Assembly: GCA_964402925.1 (NCBI GenBank) | Contig: CAYOED010000078.1 | Coordinates: 1 to 15,809 of the forward strand | Direction: 5' to 3' | DNA from: Suilimivivens sp964402925 | GTDB lineage: Bacteria; Bacillota; Clostridia; Lachnospirales; Lachnospiraceae | Length of the DNA stretch: 15,809 nucleotides | In this document: positions 1-6,744 of the stretch, one piece after another | Layout: each line of letters begins with the position of its first letter | Position numbering within the stretch: the first letter of the stretch is position 1 | Position numbers and translations under genes: made by a program | The notes under the pieces: model-generated | Told to the model about the DNA's origin: nothing | Seen by the model: the letters and a program-made list of their open reading frames with translations, nothing else | Databases searched by the model: none

Positions 1-29
1 TTATCAGCTTTTAAGAAATGGTTTATAAT
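1..29 (+). promoter_or_regulatory. clpB promoter P1 (SigA type)
   Basis: The -35-like hexamer TTATCA at 1-6 and a perfect TATAAT at 24-29 are separated by 17 bases. The predicted transcription start is near 36, inside the CIRCE operator, which is where a repressor would block initiation. The -35 matches consensus at 4 of 6 positions. A second candidate promoter lies 46 bases downstream. Confidence 0.65.
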
Positions 30-32
30 TTT

Positions 33-59
33 TTAGCACTCACCTCTTTACAGTGCTAA
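33..59 (+). promoter_or_regulatory. CIRCE operator (HrcA binding site)
   Basis: TTAGCACTC at 33-41, a 9-base spacer, and CAGTGCTAA at 51-59. The known CIRCE consensus is TTAGCACTC-N9-GAGTGCTAA, so 17 of 18 arm bases match; only 51 (C instead of G) differs. CIRCE is bound by the heat-shock repressor HrcA in Firmicutes, and its position just upstream of clpB indicates HrcA control of this chaperone gene. The hrcA gene itself is not in the window. Confidence 0.93.
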
Positions 60-75
60 CAATTAGTGTTATACT
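47..75 (+). promoter_or_regulatory. clpB candidate promoter P2
   Basis: TTTACA at 47-52 and TATACT at 70-75 are separated by exactly 17 bases; each hexamer differs from consensus at one position. The -35 lies across the spacer and right arm of CIRCE, so HrcA would cover it. The base that departs from the CIRCE consensus (C51) is the C of this -35. Start predicted near 82. Confidence 0.5.
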
Positions 76-131
76 CCAACTAGAACAAGAAAAGAGCATA
101 ATAAGTGATTGCTTAGCCGGACATACTGTAA

Positions 132-252
132 GTCAAAGACCCCGCCGTATGCAACAGGGTATCAAACTTGAAATGCCCCAAGGGCGGGGGATTTGACCCG
201 CGCGGCAGTCGCCAAATGTCTGCAAGCAGCCACTTGGCTCGTTGCTCGCGGG
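132..252 (+). repeat. Two consecutive large hairpins in the clpB leader
   Basis: Hairpin A pairs 132-146 with 183-197 (13 of 15 positions, centred on CCCCGCC/GGCGGGG). Hairpin B runs 197-252: CCCGCG (197-202) pairs with CGCGGG (247-252), then GCAGT (205-209) with 241-245 including G-U pairs, GCCAAATG (211-218) with CACTTGGC (231-238), and CTG with CAG around a CAAG loop. It is much more G+C-rich than the flanks. It may be a dispersed palindromic repeat inserted in the leader or a regulatory RNA fold; I matched no named riboswitch. It ends about 60 bases before the start codon. Confidence 0.6.
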
Positions 253-311
253 AATAAATGGATTTATGCCAGACAGGGGTTGTTTACAGCAATGGCAGAG
301 AGGAGTACTTT

Positions 312-2897
312 ATGAACATATCAAAATTCACACAAAAGTCCATGCAGGCGGTGGAAGGCTGTGAGAAGCTTGCATATGAGTATGGAAATCAGGAAATCGA
401 GCAGGAGCATCTGCTGTATAGCCTGCTGACCCTGGATGACAGCCTGATTTTAAAATTAATTGAAAAGATGGAGATCAATCCCCAGTACTTTGTGAATAAG
501 GTAGAAGAAGCCTTAAACAAAAGAGTAAAAGTACAGGGCGGACAGATTCATGTGGGGCAGGATTTGAACAAAGTTCTGATATCGGCGGAGGAAGAGGCAA
601 AGGCACTCTCTGACGAATATGTTTCTGTGGAGCATCTGTTCCTTGCCATGATCAAGCAACCTAACAGAGCCATTAAAGAACTGTTTAAAGAATTTGGTAT
701 TACCAGAGAGCGGTTCCTGCAGGTGCTGTCCACGGTAAGGGGAAATCAGCGTGTCACTTCGGATAATCCTGAGGCTACCTATGATACCCTTACCAAGTAT
801 GGGCAGGATCTGGTAGAGAAGGCTAGAGACCAGAAACTTGATCCCGTAATCGGCAGGGACAACGAAATCAGAAATGTCATCCGTATTCTTTCCCGGAAAA
901 CAAAGAATAACCCGGTTTTGATTGGAGAGCCTGGGGTAGGTAAGACAGCAGTTGTAGAAGGACTTGCACAGCGTATCGTAAGGGGAGATGTACCCCAGGG
1001 ACTGAAAGATAAAAAGATATTTGCGCTGGATATGGGAGCGTTGATTGCAGGAGCCAAATACCGGGGCGAATTTGAAGAGCGTCTCAAAGCTGTTCTGGAG
1101 GATGTGAAGAACAGCGATGGGCAGATCATTCTTTTTATAGATGAACTTCATACCATTGTAGGCGCAGGTAAGACAGACGGAGCGCTGGATGCAGGAAATA
1201 TGTTAAAACCGATGTTGGCAAGAGGAGAATTGCACTGTATTGGGGCGACTACGCTGGACGAATACAGACAGTACATTGAAAAGGATGCGGCGCTGGAGAG
1301 GAGATTCCAGCCGGTTATGGTGGAAGAGCCCACGGTGGAAGATACCATTTCCATTTTAAGGGGACTAAAGGAACGTTATGAGGTCTATCACGGTGTAAAG
1401 ATTATGGACAATGCGCTGGTAAGCGCGGCGGTTCTTTCCAATCGATATATTTCAGACCGATTCCTGCCAGACAAGGCCATTGACCTAGTGGATGAAGCCT
1501 GCGCGCTTATAAAAACAGAATTGGATTCCATGCCTACAGAGTTGGATGAATTACAGCGTAAGGTCATGCAGATGGAAATAGAAGAAACTGCCCTGAAAAA
1601 GGAAGATGACCGAATTAGTCAAGAACGTCTGGGAGACTTACAGAGAGAACTGGCTGAGTTAAAAGAGGAACTGAATAACCGTAAAGCACAATGGGAAAAT
1701 GAAAAAGCGTCCGTAGAGAAGCTTTCCAAGTTACGGGAAGAAATTGATGCAATCGGTGGTCAGATTGAAATCGCCCAGAGAGAGGGAGATTACGAAAAAG
1801 CAGCTGAACTAAGCTACAGCAAGCTTCCGTCACTGAAAAAGCAGTTGGAAATCGAAGAGGAGCAGGTTAAGAATAAAGATTTATCCTTAGTGCACGAAAG
1901 TGTTTCGGAGGAAGAAATTGCCAGGATCATATCCAGATGGACGGGAATCCCCGTGGTCAAGCTGGCGGAGAGCGAGCGTAATAAGACCTTGCATCTGGAT
2001 GAAGAACTGCATAAACGTGTGGTGGGGCAGGACGAAGGTGTCACGAAAGTGACGGAGGCAATTATCCGTTCCAAGGCAGGGATTAAAGATCCTACCAAGC
2101 CAATCGGTTCTTTCCTGTTTTTAGGACCTACGGGGGTAGGAAAGACGGAACTTGCCAAATCTCTTGCAGCGGCGTTATTTGATGACGAGAATAATATGGT
2201 CCGCATTGACATGAGTGAGTACATGGAGAGGTATTCCGTATCGAGATTGATTGGAGCGCCTCCAGGATATGTAGGATATGAGGAAGGGGGACAGCTGACC
2301 GAAGCAGTCAGAAGAAAGCCATACTCGGTAGTATTGTTTGACGAGATTGAGAAAGCGCATCCCGACGTGTTCAATGTATTGTTGCAGGTACTGGATGATG
2401 GCCGGATCACAGATTCTCAAGGACGCACCGTTGATTTTAAGAACACCATATTGATCATGACTTCCAATATCGGAGCTTCCTACCTTTTGGAAGGTATTGA
2501 CCAGAATGGTACTATAAATGAAGATACGGAAAAGATGGTCATGAATGACCTGCGCGCTCATTTCAGACCGGAATTTTTGAACCGCTTGGACGAGACCATT
2601 TTGTTTAAACCATTGTCCAAAGATAACATCGGTGGTATCATAAATCTGATTATTGCAGATTTGAACAGGAGGCTTTCGGATAAAGAGCTTACAGTAGAAT
2701 TGTCCTTGGAGGCAGAAAGCTTTATTGTGGAGAGCGCATATGATCCGGTATACGGAGCCAGACCTTTAAAACGTTACATTCAGAAACATGTGGAGACCCT
2801 TTCCGCCAAATTGATTCTTGCAGATCAGGTGGAGCAGGGGGATACCATCTTTATTACAATAGAGAATGGCGAACTTACAGCGACGGTAAAGCAATAA
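312..2897 (+). CDS. clpB: ATP-dependent disaggregase ClpB
   Basis: Hsp100 AAA+ chaperone that threads aggregated proteins through a hexameric pore, working with DnaK/DnaJ/GrpE in the cytoplasm. The protein is 861 residues, normal for the family. It has an N-terminal Clp repeat domain (1-145), NBD1 with Walker A GEPGVGKT (205-212), pore tyrosine in KYRG (249-252), Walker B ending DE (277-278) and arginine fingers R330-R331. A long coiled-coil middle domain spans about 405-530. NBD2 has GPTGVGKT (605-612), GYVGYEEGG (652-660), DE (677-678) and sensor-2 GAR (815-817). The middle domain separates it from ClpC/ClpA, and no ClpP-binding loop is visible. Start: ATG 312 has AGGAG six bases upstream and gives the usual MNISKFT beginning; the in-frame ATG at 258 has no ribosome site. 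CIRCE upstream implies HrcA repression. Confidence 0.97.
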   Translation: MNISKFTQKSMQAVEGCEKLAYEYGNQEIEQEHLLYSLLTLDDSLILKLIEKMEINPQYFVNKVEEALNKRVKVQGGQIHVGQDLNKVLISAEEEAKALSDEYVSVEHLFLAMIKQPNRAIKELFKEFGITRERFLQVLSTVRGNQRVTSDNPEATYDTLTKYGQDLVEKARDQKLDPVIGRDNEIRNVIRILSRKTKNNPVLIGEPGVGKTAVVEGLAQRIVRGDVPQGLKDKKIFALDMGALIAGAKYRGEFEERLKAVLEDVKNSDGQIILFIDELHTIVGAGKTDGALDAGNMLKPMLARGELHCIGATTLDEYRQYIEKDAALERRFQPVMVEEPTVEDTISILRGLKERYEVYHGVKIMDNALVSAAVLSNRYISDRFLPDKAIDLVDEACALIKTELDSMPTELDELQRKVMQMEIEETALKKEDDRISQERLGDLQRELAELKEELNNRKAQWENEKASVEKLSKLREEIDAIGGQIEIAQREGDYEKAAELSYSKLPSLKKQLEIEEEQVKNKDLSLVHESVSEEEIARIISRWTGIPVVKLAESERNKTLHLDEELHKRVVGQDEGVTKVTEAIIRSKAGIKDPTKPIGSFLFLGPTGVGKTELAKSLAAALFDDENNMVRIDMSEYMERYSVSRLIGAPPGYVGYEEGGQLTEAVRRKPYSVVLFDEIEKAHPDVFNVLLQVLDDGRITDSQGRTVDFKNTILIMTSNIGASYLLEGIDQNGTINEDTEKMVMNDLRAHFRPEFLNRLDETILFKPLSKDNIGGIINLIIADLNRRLSDKELTVELSLEAESFIVESAYDPVYGARPLKRYIQKHVETLSAKLILADQVEQGDTIFITIENGELTATVKQ

Positions 2898-2939
2898 TAA
2901 ATTCCCGGAAACAGTGCGCAAAAGAAGGAGGAGAAAGTA

Positions 2940-3116
2940 ATGCAGATACCAAACGATCCCAATATGCTTTTGAGTTATGTAAACTTAAAACTTCGTGATT
3001 TTTATGCAAGTCTGGATGACATGTGTGATGACATGGATGTCAGCAAAGCGGAGATAGAGGGGAAACTTCAGAAGATAGGATATAACTATGACAGTCAACG
3101 GAATCAGTTTCTATGA
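2940..3116 (+). CDS. DUF4250 family small protein
   Basis: A 58-residue protein beginning MQIPNDPNMLLSYVNLKLRD and ending NQFL. The pattern of an initial (I/L)PxDPxMLLSxVN, then LRDxYxSLD, then a C-terminal YxxxxNQF matches what I know of DUF4250, a family of 55-60 residue proteins common in Clostridia with no known function. The C-terminal half (AEIEGKLQKIGYNYD) could be a small helix-turn-helix-like fold, but that is inference. There is no signal peptide or membrane segment. AAGGAGG lies 8 bases upstream, a very strong ribosome site. The gene starts 42 bases after the clpB stop with no terminator between, so it is probably co-transcribed with clpB and heat-inducible. A terminator follows at once. 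Confidence 0.88.
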   Translation: MQIPNDPNMLLSYVNLKLRDFYASLDDMCDDMDVSKAEIEGKLQKIGYNYDSQRNQFL

Positions 3117-3131
3117 CTCAATAGAGGCAAA

Positions 3132-3192
3132 ACATTCAATATCCCATGCTTGGTGTCTGCATGGGATATTTGAATGTACAGTATTATTTTTT
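3132..3192 (+). terminator. Terminator after clpB-DUF4250, probably bidirectional
   Basis: A stem of 18 base pairs with one bulged T pairs 3132-3149 with 3159-3177 around a 9-base loop. On the plus strand a T-rich tract with six consecutive Ts follows (3187-3192). On the minus strand the stem is followed by a TTTT run (complement of 3128-3131), so it can also end the convergent bactofilin operon, whose stop is at 3199. Confidence 0.85.
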
Positions 3193-3198
3193 GTATGA

Positions 3199-3630
3199 TC
3201 AAATGGATGAAGATGAAGTTTCTACTTTCTGTTTATTTGATGCAGAAGTCAGAGAACTTTCCGAAACAGAATTCGTCATGGTACATCTGCCATCAAAGCA
3301 TGCCCCCTCATCTATCACAAGAGAACCGGCTGTGATATTGCCGCAAATGTTAGCCGTGGATAACAGAACTAATTTGGAGCGGGTCGTAATGTCACCGTCT
3401 ACTTTCCCGGAGATAACGACACTTTGGGCGGAGATGTTTCCTTTAATGTGTCCTTTGGGACCGAGAATCAACTTCATTTCAGATGAGCAGTTCCCGTTTA
3501 TAGTGCCATCTATACTAATTGCTTCGGGAGAGGTCAGATCGCCGTCAAAGACAGTTCCTTCTCCGATAAAAGTGGTGATTTTAGTGTGTGCATCATCCGT
3601 ATGGGTCATATTTTTGTTTTTTGATAACAT
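3199..3630 (-). CDS. Bactofilin (polymer-forming cytoskeletal protein)
   Basis: A 143-residue protein of the bactofilin (DUF583/CcmA) family, which self-assembles into nucleotide-free filaments and scaffolds cell-envelope enzymes. Residues about 18-115 show the repeating hydrophobic/glycine pattern of the right-handed beta-helix, for example TTFIGEGTVFDGDL, ISIDGTINGN and VVISGKVDGDI. A short polar head and a Ser/Lys-rich tail without fixed structure flank it, as usual. Start ATG at 3630 has AGGAGG 8 bases upstream; an in-frame ATG seven codons on is a less likely alternative. It is the second gene of an operon, 15 bases after the M23-like gene. That pairing occurs in many bacteria, where the bactofilin positions the M23 partner. 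Confidence 0.92.
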   Translation of the reverse strand: MLSKNKNMTHTDDAHTKITTFIGEGTVFDGDLTSPEAISIDGTINGNCSSEMKLILGPKGHIKGNISAQSVVISGKVDGDITTRSKLVLLSTANICGNITAGSLVIDEGACFDGRCTMTNSVSESSLTSASNKQKVETSSSSI

Positions 3631-3645
3631 GATTTTATCCTCCTT

Positions 3646-4383
3646 TTATCCTTTTGCTTCCAGTACTATCAGTGGATCTATCGGCTGTTCCTCATAAGTA
3701 ACCTGATAATCCAATTGTGTATCTATGCTGAGGGCAACTAAATTATCGCCAATTTGAACTTGTGAACCCTCTTCCAGCAGCGGCTCTGTATCCTGCTGGC
3801 ACATGTAACGGGTTATGTAGCCGTTTCCATGATTGATCTCAATGATGAGCGGGTAGGTGTCATCGGAAGTAACAGCGGTTATAGTTCCGTCGCCTGCCGC
3901 AATAATGCTACCCTCTTCCTGTGTGCTGATAGAGAGGTAGGGATGCTCATCAGAGTATGCGGCGATTAGAATTACTGACTCTGAATAGGGGTAACGGCTG
4001 GGAAATGAGGAATCTGACTCGGGTTCAGATTCTGCTGCAAGTTTCATTTCAGCTTCTTCTGCATTTTCATTCGCTGCATGGCGCAGAGATTCATTTTCTG
4101 TTGCCAGTGCAAGATTTTCATTATTCAAAGATTCCTTTTCCAATTCTAACTGCTGTATTAATTGTGCCTGAGAATCTATCTGCTCATGCAACGCAGCTTC
4201 ATTTCTGTTAGCAGCCAAAAACCAATAGGTGTACCATCCAAAAGCGGCACAGATAAGGAGCAGTAAAATGACGAGCAGACGAATAGAAAAAAGTGAAAGA
4301 TGAAACTGCTTGTTGCTCTGTCCCGTATTGGAAATCACAAGAACGGAAAAGGATTTCTTATGTTTGTGTTTTTGTTGGATCAT
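3646..4383 (-). CDS. Membrane-anchored M23/LytM-like protein, probably inactive
   Basis: A 245-residue protein with a basic cytoplasmic head (1-30), one membrane segment (about 32-56), a Gln/Glu/Asn-rich coiled coil (about 60-115), an acidic linker, and a C-terminal LytM-like fold (about 138-240). The fold is recognised from GDGTIT, INHGNGYITRYM, and QVTYEEQPIDPL. In active M23 endopeptidases zinc is held by H-x3-D and HxH, with a catalytic His after the TxY motif. Here H147 may remain, but the Asp position is S151, the catalytic His is C195, and HxH reads Q223-L-D225. I infer a non-catalytic activator or scaffold, like EnvC/NlpD. Start: the ATG at 4383 has AAAGGAG six bases upstream; the in-frame ATG at 4500 would add 39 poorly supported residues. 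Confidence 0.8.
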   Translation of the reverse strand: MIQQKHKHKKSFSVLVISNTGQSNKQFHLSLFSIRLLVILLLLICAAFGWYTYWFLAANRNEAALHEQIDSQAQLIQQLELEKESLNNENLALATENESLRHAANENAEEAEMKLAAESEPESDSSFPSRYPYSESVILIAAYSDEHPYLSISTQEEGSIIAAGDGTITAVTSDDTYPLIIEINHGNGYITRYMCQQDTEPLLEEGSQVQIGDNLVALSIDTQLDYQVTYEEQPIDPLIVLEAKG

Positions 4384-4519
4384 AAGACTCTCCTTTCTGC
4401 TGTTGATGATAAGGGCATAATTGATAGCAAAATATGTGCGTCCTTTCATAAAATATGCATTACTAAGTCTAATAAGACCATTCGTAAAACGGACGATCAT
4501 TTATCATAGACATTTTTAA

Positions 4520-4547
4520 ATTTTACCACAAAATGAATAAAAGTCAA
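4520..4547 (-). promoter_or_regulatory. Promoter of the M23-like/bactofilin operon
   Basis: Read on the minus strand: TTGACT (4547-4542), a 16-base spacer, and TAAAAT (4525-4520). The preceding TGG gives an extended -10. Predicted start near 4513, leaving a leader of about 130 bases. No clear plus-strand promoter for the divergent deacetylase was found in the same intergenic region. Confidence 0.6.
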
Positions 4548-4662
4548 TTCGACTAGTAATTCTTAATTTTGCTGAAGCACACGGAATTCATAGCGTGCAT
4601 GCATGACAGTGATTTTAAGGCATATAAATAGAATAAGAATCAGAGAAAAGAAAGTTCTTTGT

Positions 4663-5343
4663 ATGAATCTGAAAAAAAGAATCTTGTCCTGCATTATCGT
4701 GCTTGTTCTATTGGCAATCATATGCCTTATCGGTTTGCTGCAACAGGATAAAGTTACGGTTATGGGAAGGGTGTTTGAAAGTAAGGACAGTAAAAAGATT
4801 GCATTAACGTTTGACGATGGTCCCCATCCCTACTATACAGAACAGTTGCTGAAGGGATTAAAGGAACGGAATGTCAAGGTGACTTTTTTTATCACAGGGA
4901 AAAGCGCGGAGGCTTATCCTGAAGTTGTAAGGGAAATCTATGAGGATGGACATCTGATTGGAAACCACACTTACAATCATACACAGCTCAGCAGCAGAAA
5001 CAGGGAAAAATTTAAAGAGGAGATCATAAAGACCAATGAAGTGATTAAAGAGATAACCGGGGAGGACACGATTTATATCCGTCCTCCCTATGGCAGTTGG
5101 AACAAAGAGTTTGAAAAGGAACTGAACATGTTTCCGGTATTCTGGACTATTGATCCTCTGGACTGGTGCAGCAGCAATGTTTCCTGCATTGTAAATACGG
5201 TCTGCAGTAAGGCGGAGGAAAATGCAATCATTCTCATGCATGATCAGTACAAAACCACTGTGACAGCGTCGCTTGAAATTGTAGACCAGCTTCAAAAGGA
5301 AGGGTATGAATTTGTCACGGTAGACGAGCTGTTGTTTGACTGA
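4663..5343 (+). CDS. Polysaccharide deacetylase (NodB domain, CE4)
   Basis: A membrane-anchored carbohydrate esterase family 4 enzyme, 226 residues from the chosen start. Metal-dependent hydrolysis of N-acetyl groups on peptidoglycan or another surface glycan is the expected reaction. A signal anchor occupies about 6-26. All five NodB motifs are present: TFDDGPHP (D51, D52), HTYNH (H102, H106), RPPYG (140-144), a Trp/Asp motif WTIDPLDW (161-168) and ILMHD (H193), so it should be active. The spacing suits the PdaA/PgdA-type group, but the substrate cannot be told from sequence. Start: ATG 4663 puts MNLKKRIL just before the membrane helix. An in-frame ATG at 4603 would add 20 residues but has no ribosome site; the site before 4663 is also weak (GA-rich). 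Confidence 0.9.
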   Translation: MNLKKRILSCIIVLVLLAIICLIGLLQQDKVTVMGRVFESKDSKKIALTFDDGPHPYYTEQLLKGLKERNVKVTFFITGKSAEAYPEVVREIYEDGHLIGNHTYNHTQLSSRNREKFKEEIIKTNEVIKEITGEDTIYIRPPYGSWNKEFEKELNMFPVFWTIDPLDWCSSNVSCIVNTVCSKAEENAIILMHDQYKTTVTASLEIVDQLQKEGYEFVTVDELLFD

Positions 5344-5387
5344 AAAGTGTTTTAATATTTTCTTTTTAATATTTCCAGCAAAATTCG

Positions 5388-5483
5388 ATGGAATACAATA
5401 GCCAGACATGGTATAATATTTTTCTGGCTACCCAGATTCGAGAGGCAGCAGCGGGAATGAGAGATTTAGAGGAGTATTGGTAA
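5388..5483 (+). CDS. Possible 31-residue ORF abutting the carboxypeptidase gene
   Basis: ATG at 5388 opens a frame of 31 codons (beginning MEYNSQTWYN, ending MRDLEEYW) with a TAA at 5481-5483. The next three bases are the GTG start of the following gene, in the same frame. The predicted peptide is amphipathic and looks protein-like. There is no ribosome site before the ATG, and an extended -10 (TGGTATAAT) falls inside it, which argues against the full ORF being translated. It could be a small protein, a leader for translational coupling, or chance. Confidence 0.22.
   Translation: MEYNSQTWYNIFLATQIREAAAGMRDLEEYW
5409..5417 (+). promoter_or_regulatory. Extended -10 promoter for the carboxypeptidase gene
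   Basis: TGGTATAAT combines an extended -10 TGn with a perfect TATAAT. The -35 region (around 5389-5394) is poor, as is common for extended -10 promoters. The predicted start near 5424 leaves about 60 bases to the GTG. It also reads towards rarA and the DUF5722 gene, which have no obvious promoter of their own. Confidence 0.5.
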
Positions 5484-6680
5484 GTGATTGAGCAGTTAAA
5501 CGACGAGGAGACAATTAGGGCACGGCACAGGCAGCGGATAGAAAATATGCGGCGGGAGAAAGAAAAGCAGATGTTGTACCGCGGCTATTTTAGGAAATAC
5601 GCACCTCTGGCAGCAGGGGGGATGATTATCTTTCTTCTGATTCTGGCAGGAATGGGGATTTTTCATAAATCTTCTGATGAAAATAAGACAGAGATAGATA
5701 GCAGTGTAACGGCAGAAACGGATGATTCACTTAACAGGCAGATGGCAGGTACCTTAATGTACAGCGAGGATCTCGTTAAGGCATTGGATATTTGTACGGT
5801 GGCGGAGCGGCTACAGGAGGACAAGCGTCCGAAAGTATATACGGCAGAGAGCACAGCCAATACGATGCAATTGGGAAGTATGTTGCCCTCCGAGAAGGAG
5901 TTTTACAGCAATTATGCGATTTTGATAGATATGGATGAGGACAGTATCCTTGCAGAAAAGTATGCCAGGACAAGGATCAATCCGGCATCTATGACGAAGG
6001 TCCTTACAGTACTGGTTGCTGCAGAACATATTGAAAATCTGGACGATACTTTTACAATGACACTTGAGATTACAGACTATGCTTATACCCATGACTGCAG
6101 CAGTGCGGGCTTTTTAAGAGATGAGGTAGTCAGTATAAAGGATTTGTTTTACGGAACGGTGCTGCCCTCCGGTGCGGATGCGGCAGTGGGGCTGGCAACT
6201 TACGTATCGGGGAGTCAGGATGCGTTTGTGGAGTTGATGAATGAAAAGCTGGATCAACTGGGACTGTCACAGACAGCGCATTTTACCAATTGCGTGGGGG
6301 TTTATGACGAGAATCATTACTGTACGGTGTATGATATGGCAATGATTATGGAAGCTGCCATGGATAATGAACTTTGCAGGGAAGTTATGTCTGCCCACAC
6401 CTACACCACATCTAAGACGGAACAGCATCCGGAGGGGATAAATCTTTCCAACTGGTTTTTGCGCCGTATTGAGGATAAAGACTGCGGCGGAGAGGTGATT
6501 TGCGGAAAGACCGGTTATGTGGTGCAGTCCGGAAGCTGTGCGGCAAGCTATGCTGTAGATCACAGTGGTAAACATTATATCTGTGTGAGCGCTGATGCGA
6601 ACAGTCAGTGGAGATGTCTTTCGGATCATGCAAATCTTTACAAGCTGTTCTTGGGAGAAGAGGAACTTTCCGGAAGTTGA
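5484..6680 (+). CDS. D-alanyl-D-alanine carboxypeptidase (S11 family)
   Basis: Penicillin-binding-protein-type enzyme that trims the terminal D-Ala from peptidoglycan stem peptides outside the membrane. The 398 residues comprise a charged cytoplasmic head (1-38, rich in Arg/Lys/Glu), a signal anchor (about 41-60), a linker, and the S11 domain (about 140-390). Catalytic S169 and K172 lie in PASMTK, and the KTG triad is at 342-344. The second motif, normally SGN, is SGA (229-231, in LPSGADAA), so the usual Asn is missing; I believe related clostridial enzymes share this form. The start is GTG with GAGGAG about 9 bases upstream. Membrane attachment is N-terminal, whereas DacA-type enzymes use a C-terminal amphipathic helix. 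No terminator separates it from rarA, 64 bases on. Confidence 0.9.
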   Translation: MIEQLNDEETIRARHRQRIENMRREKEKQMLYRGYFRKYAPLAAGGMIIFLLILAGMGIFHKSSDENKTEIDSSVTAETDDSLNRQMAGTLMYSEDLVKALDICTVAERLQEDKRPKVYTAESTANTMQLGSMLPSEKEFYSNYAILIDMDEDSILAEKYARTRINPASMTKVLTVLVAAEHIENLDDTFTMTLEITDYAYTHDCSSAGFLRDEVVSIKDLFYGTVLPSGADAAVGLATYVSGSQDAFVELMNEKLDQLGLSQTAHFTNCVGVYDENHYCTVYDMAMIMEAAMDNELCREVMSAHTYTTSKTEQHPEGINLSNWFLRRIEDKDCGGEVICGKTGYVVQSGSCAASYAVDHSGKHYICVSADANSQWRCLSDHANLYKLFLGEEELSGS

Positions 6681-6744
6681 TATGGATCTATCTTGTCGGC
6701 GGAAAGATAAAATGTAATGGAAGAACTTCGGAATGGAGAAAATC

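Noticed and set aside
258..311. 18-codon N-terminal extension of ClpB from ATG 258
   Set aside because: No ribosome site, starts at the end of the leader hairpins, and ClpB homologues begin at the Met encoded at 312.
1814..2410. 198-codon minus-strand ORF inside clpB
   Set aside because: Antisense shadow; Ser/Pro-rich low-complexity translation without ribosome site.
3146..3697. 183-codon plus-strand ORF over the bactofilin gene
   Set aside because: Antisense shadow of the bactofilin and terminator; no family resemblance.
4603..4662. 20-codon extension of the deacetylase from ATG 4603
   Set aside because: No ribosome site, and it would put a long basic segment before the signal anchor; ATG 4663 is the better start.
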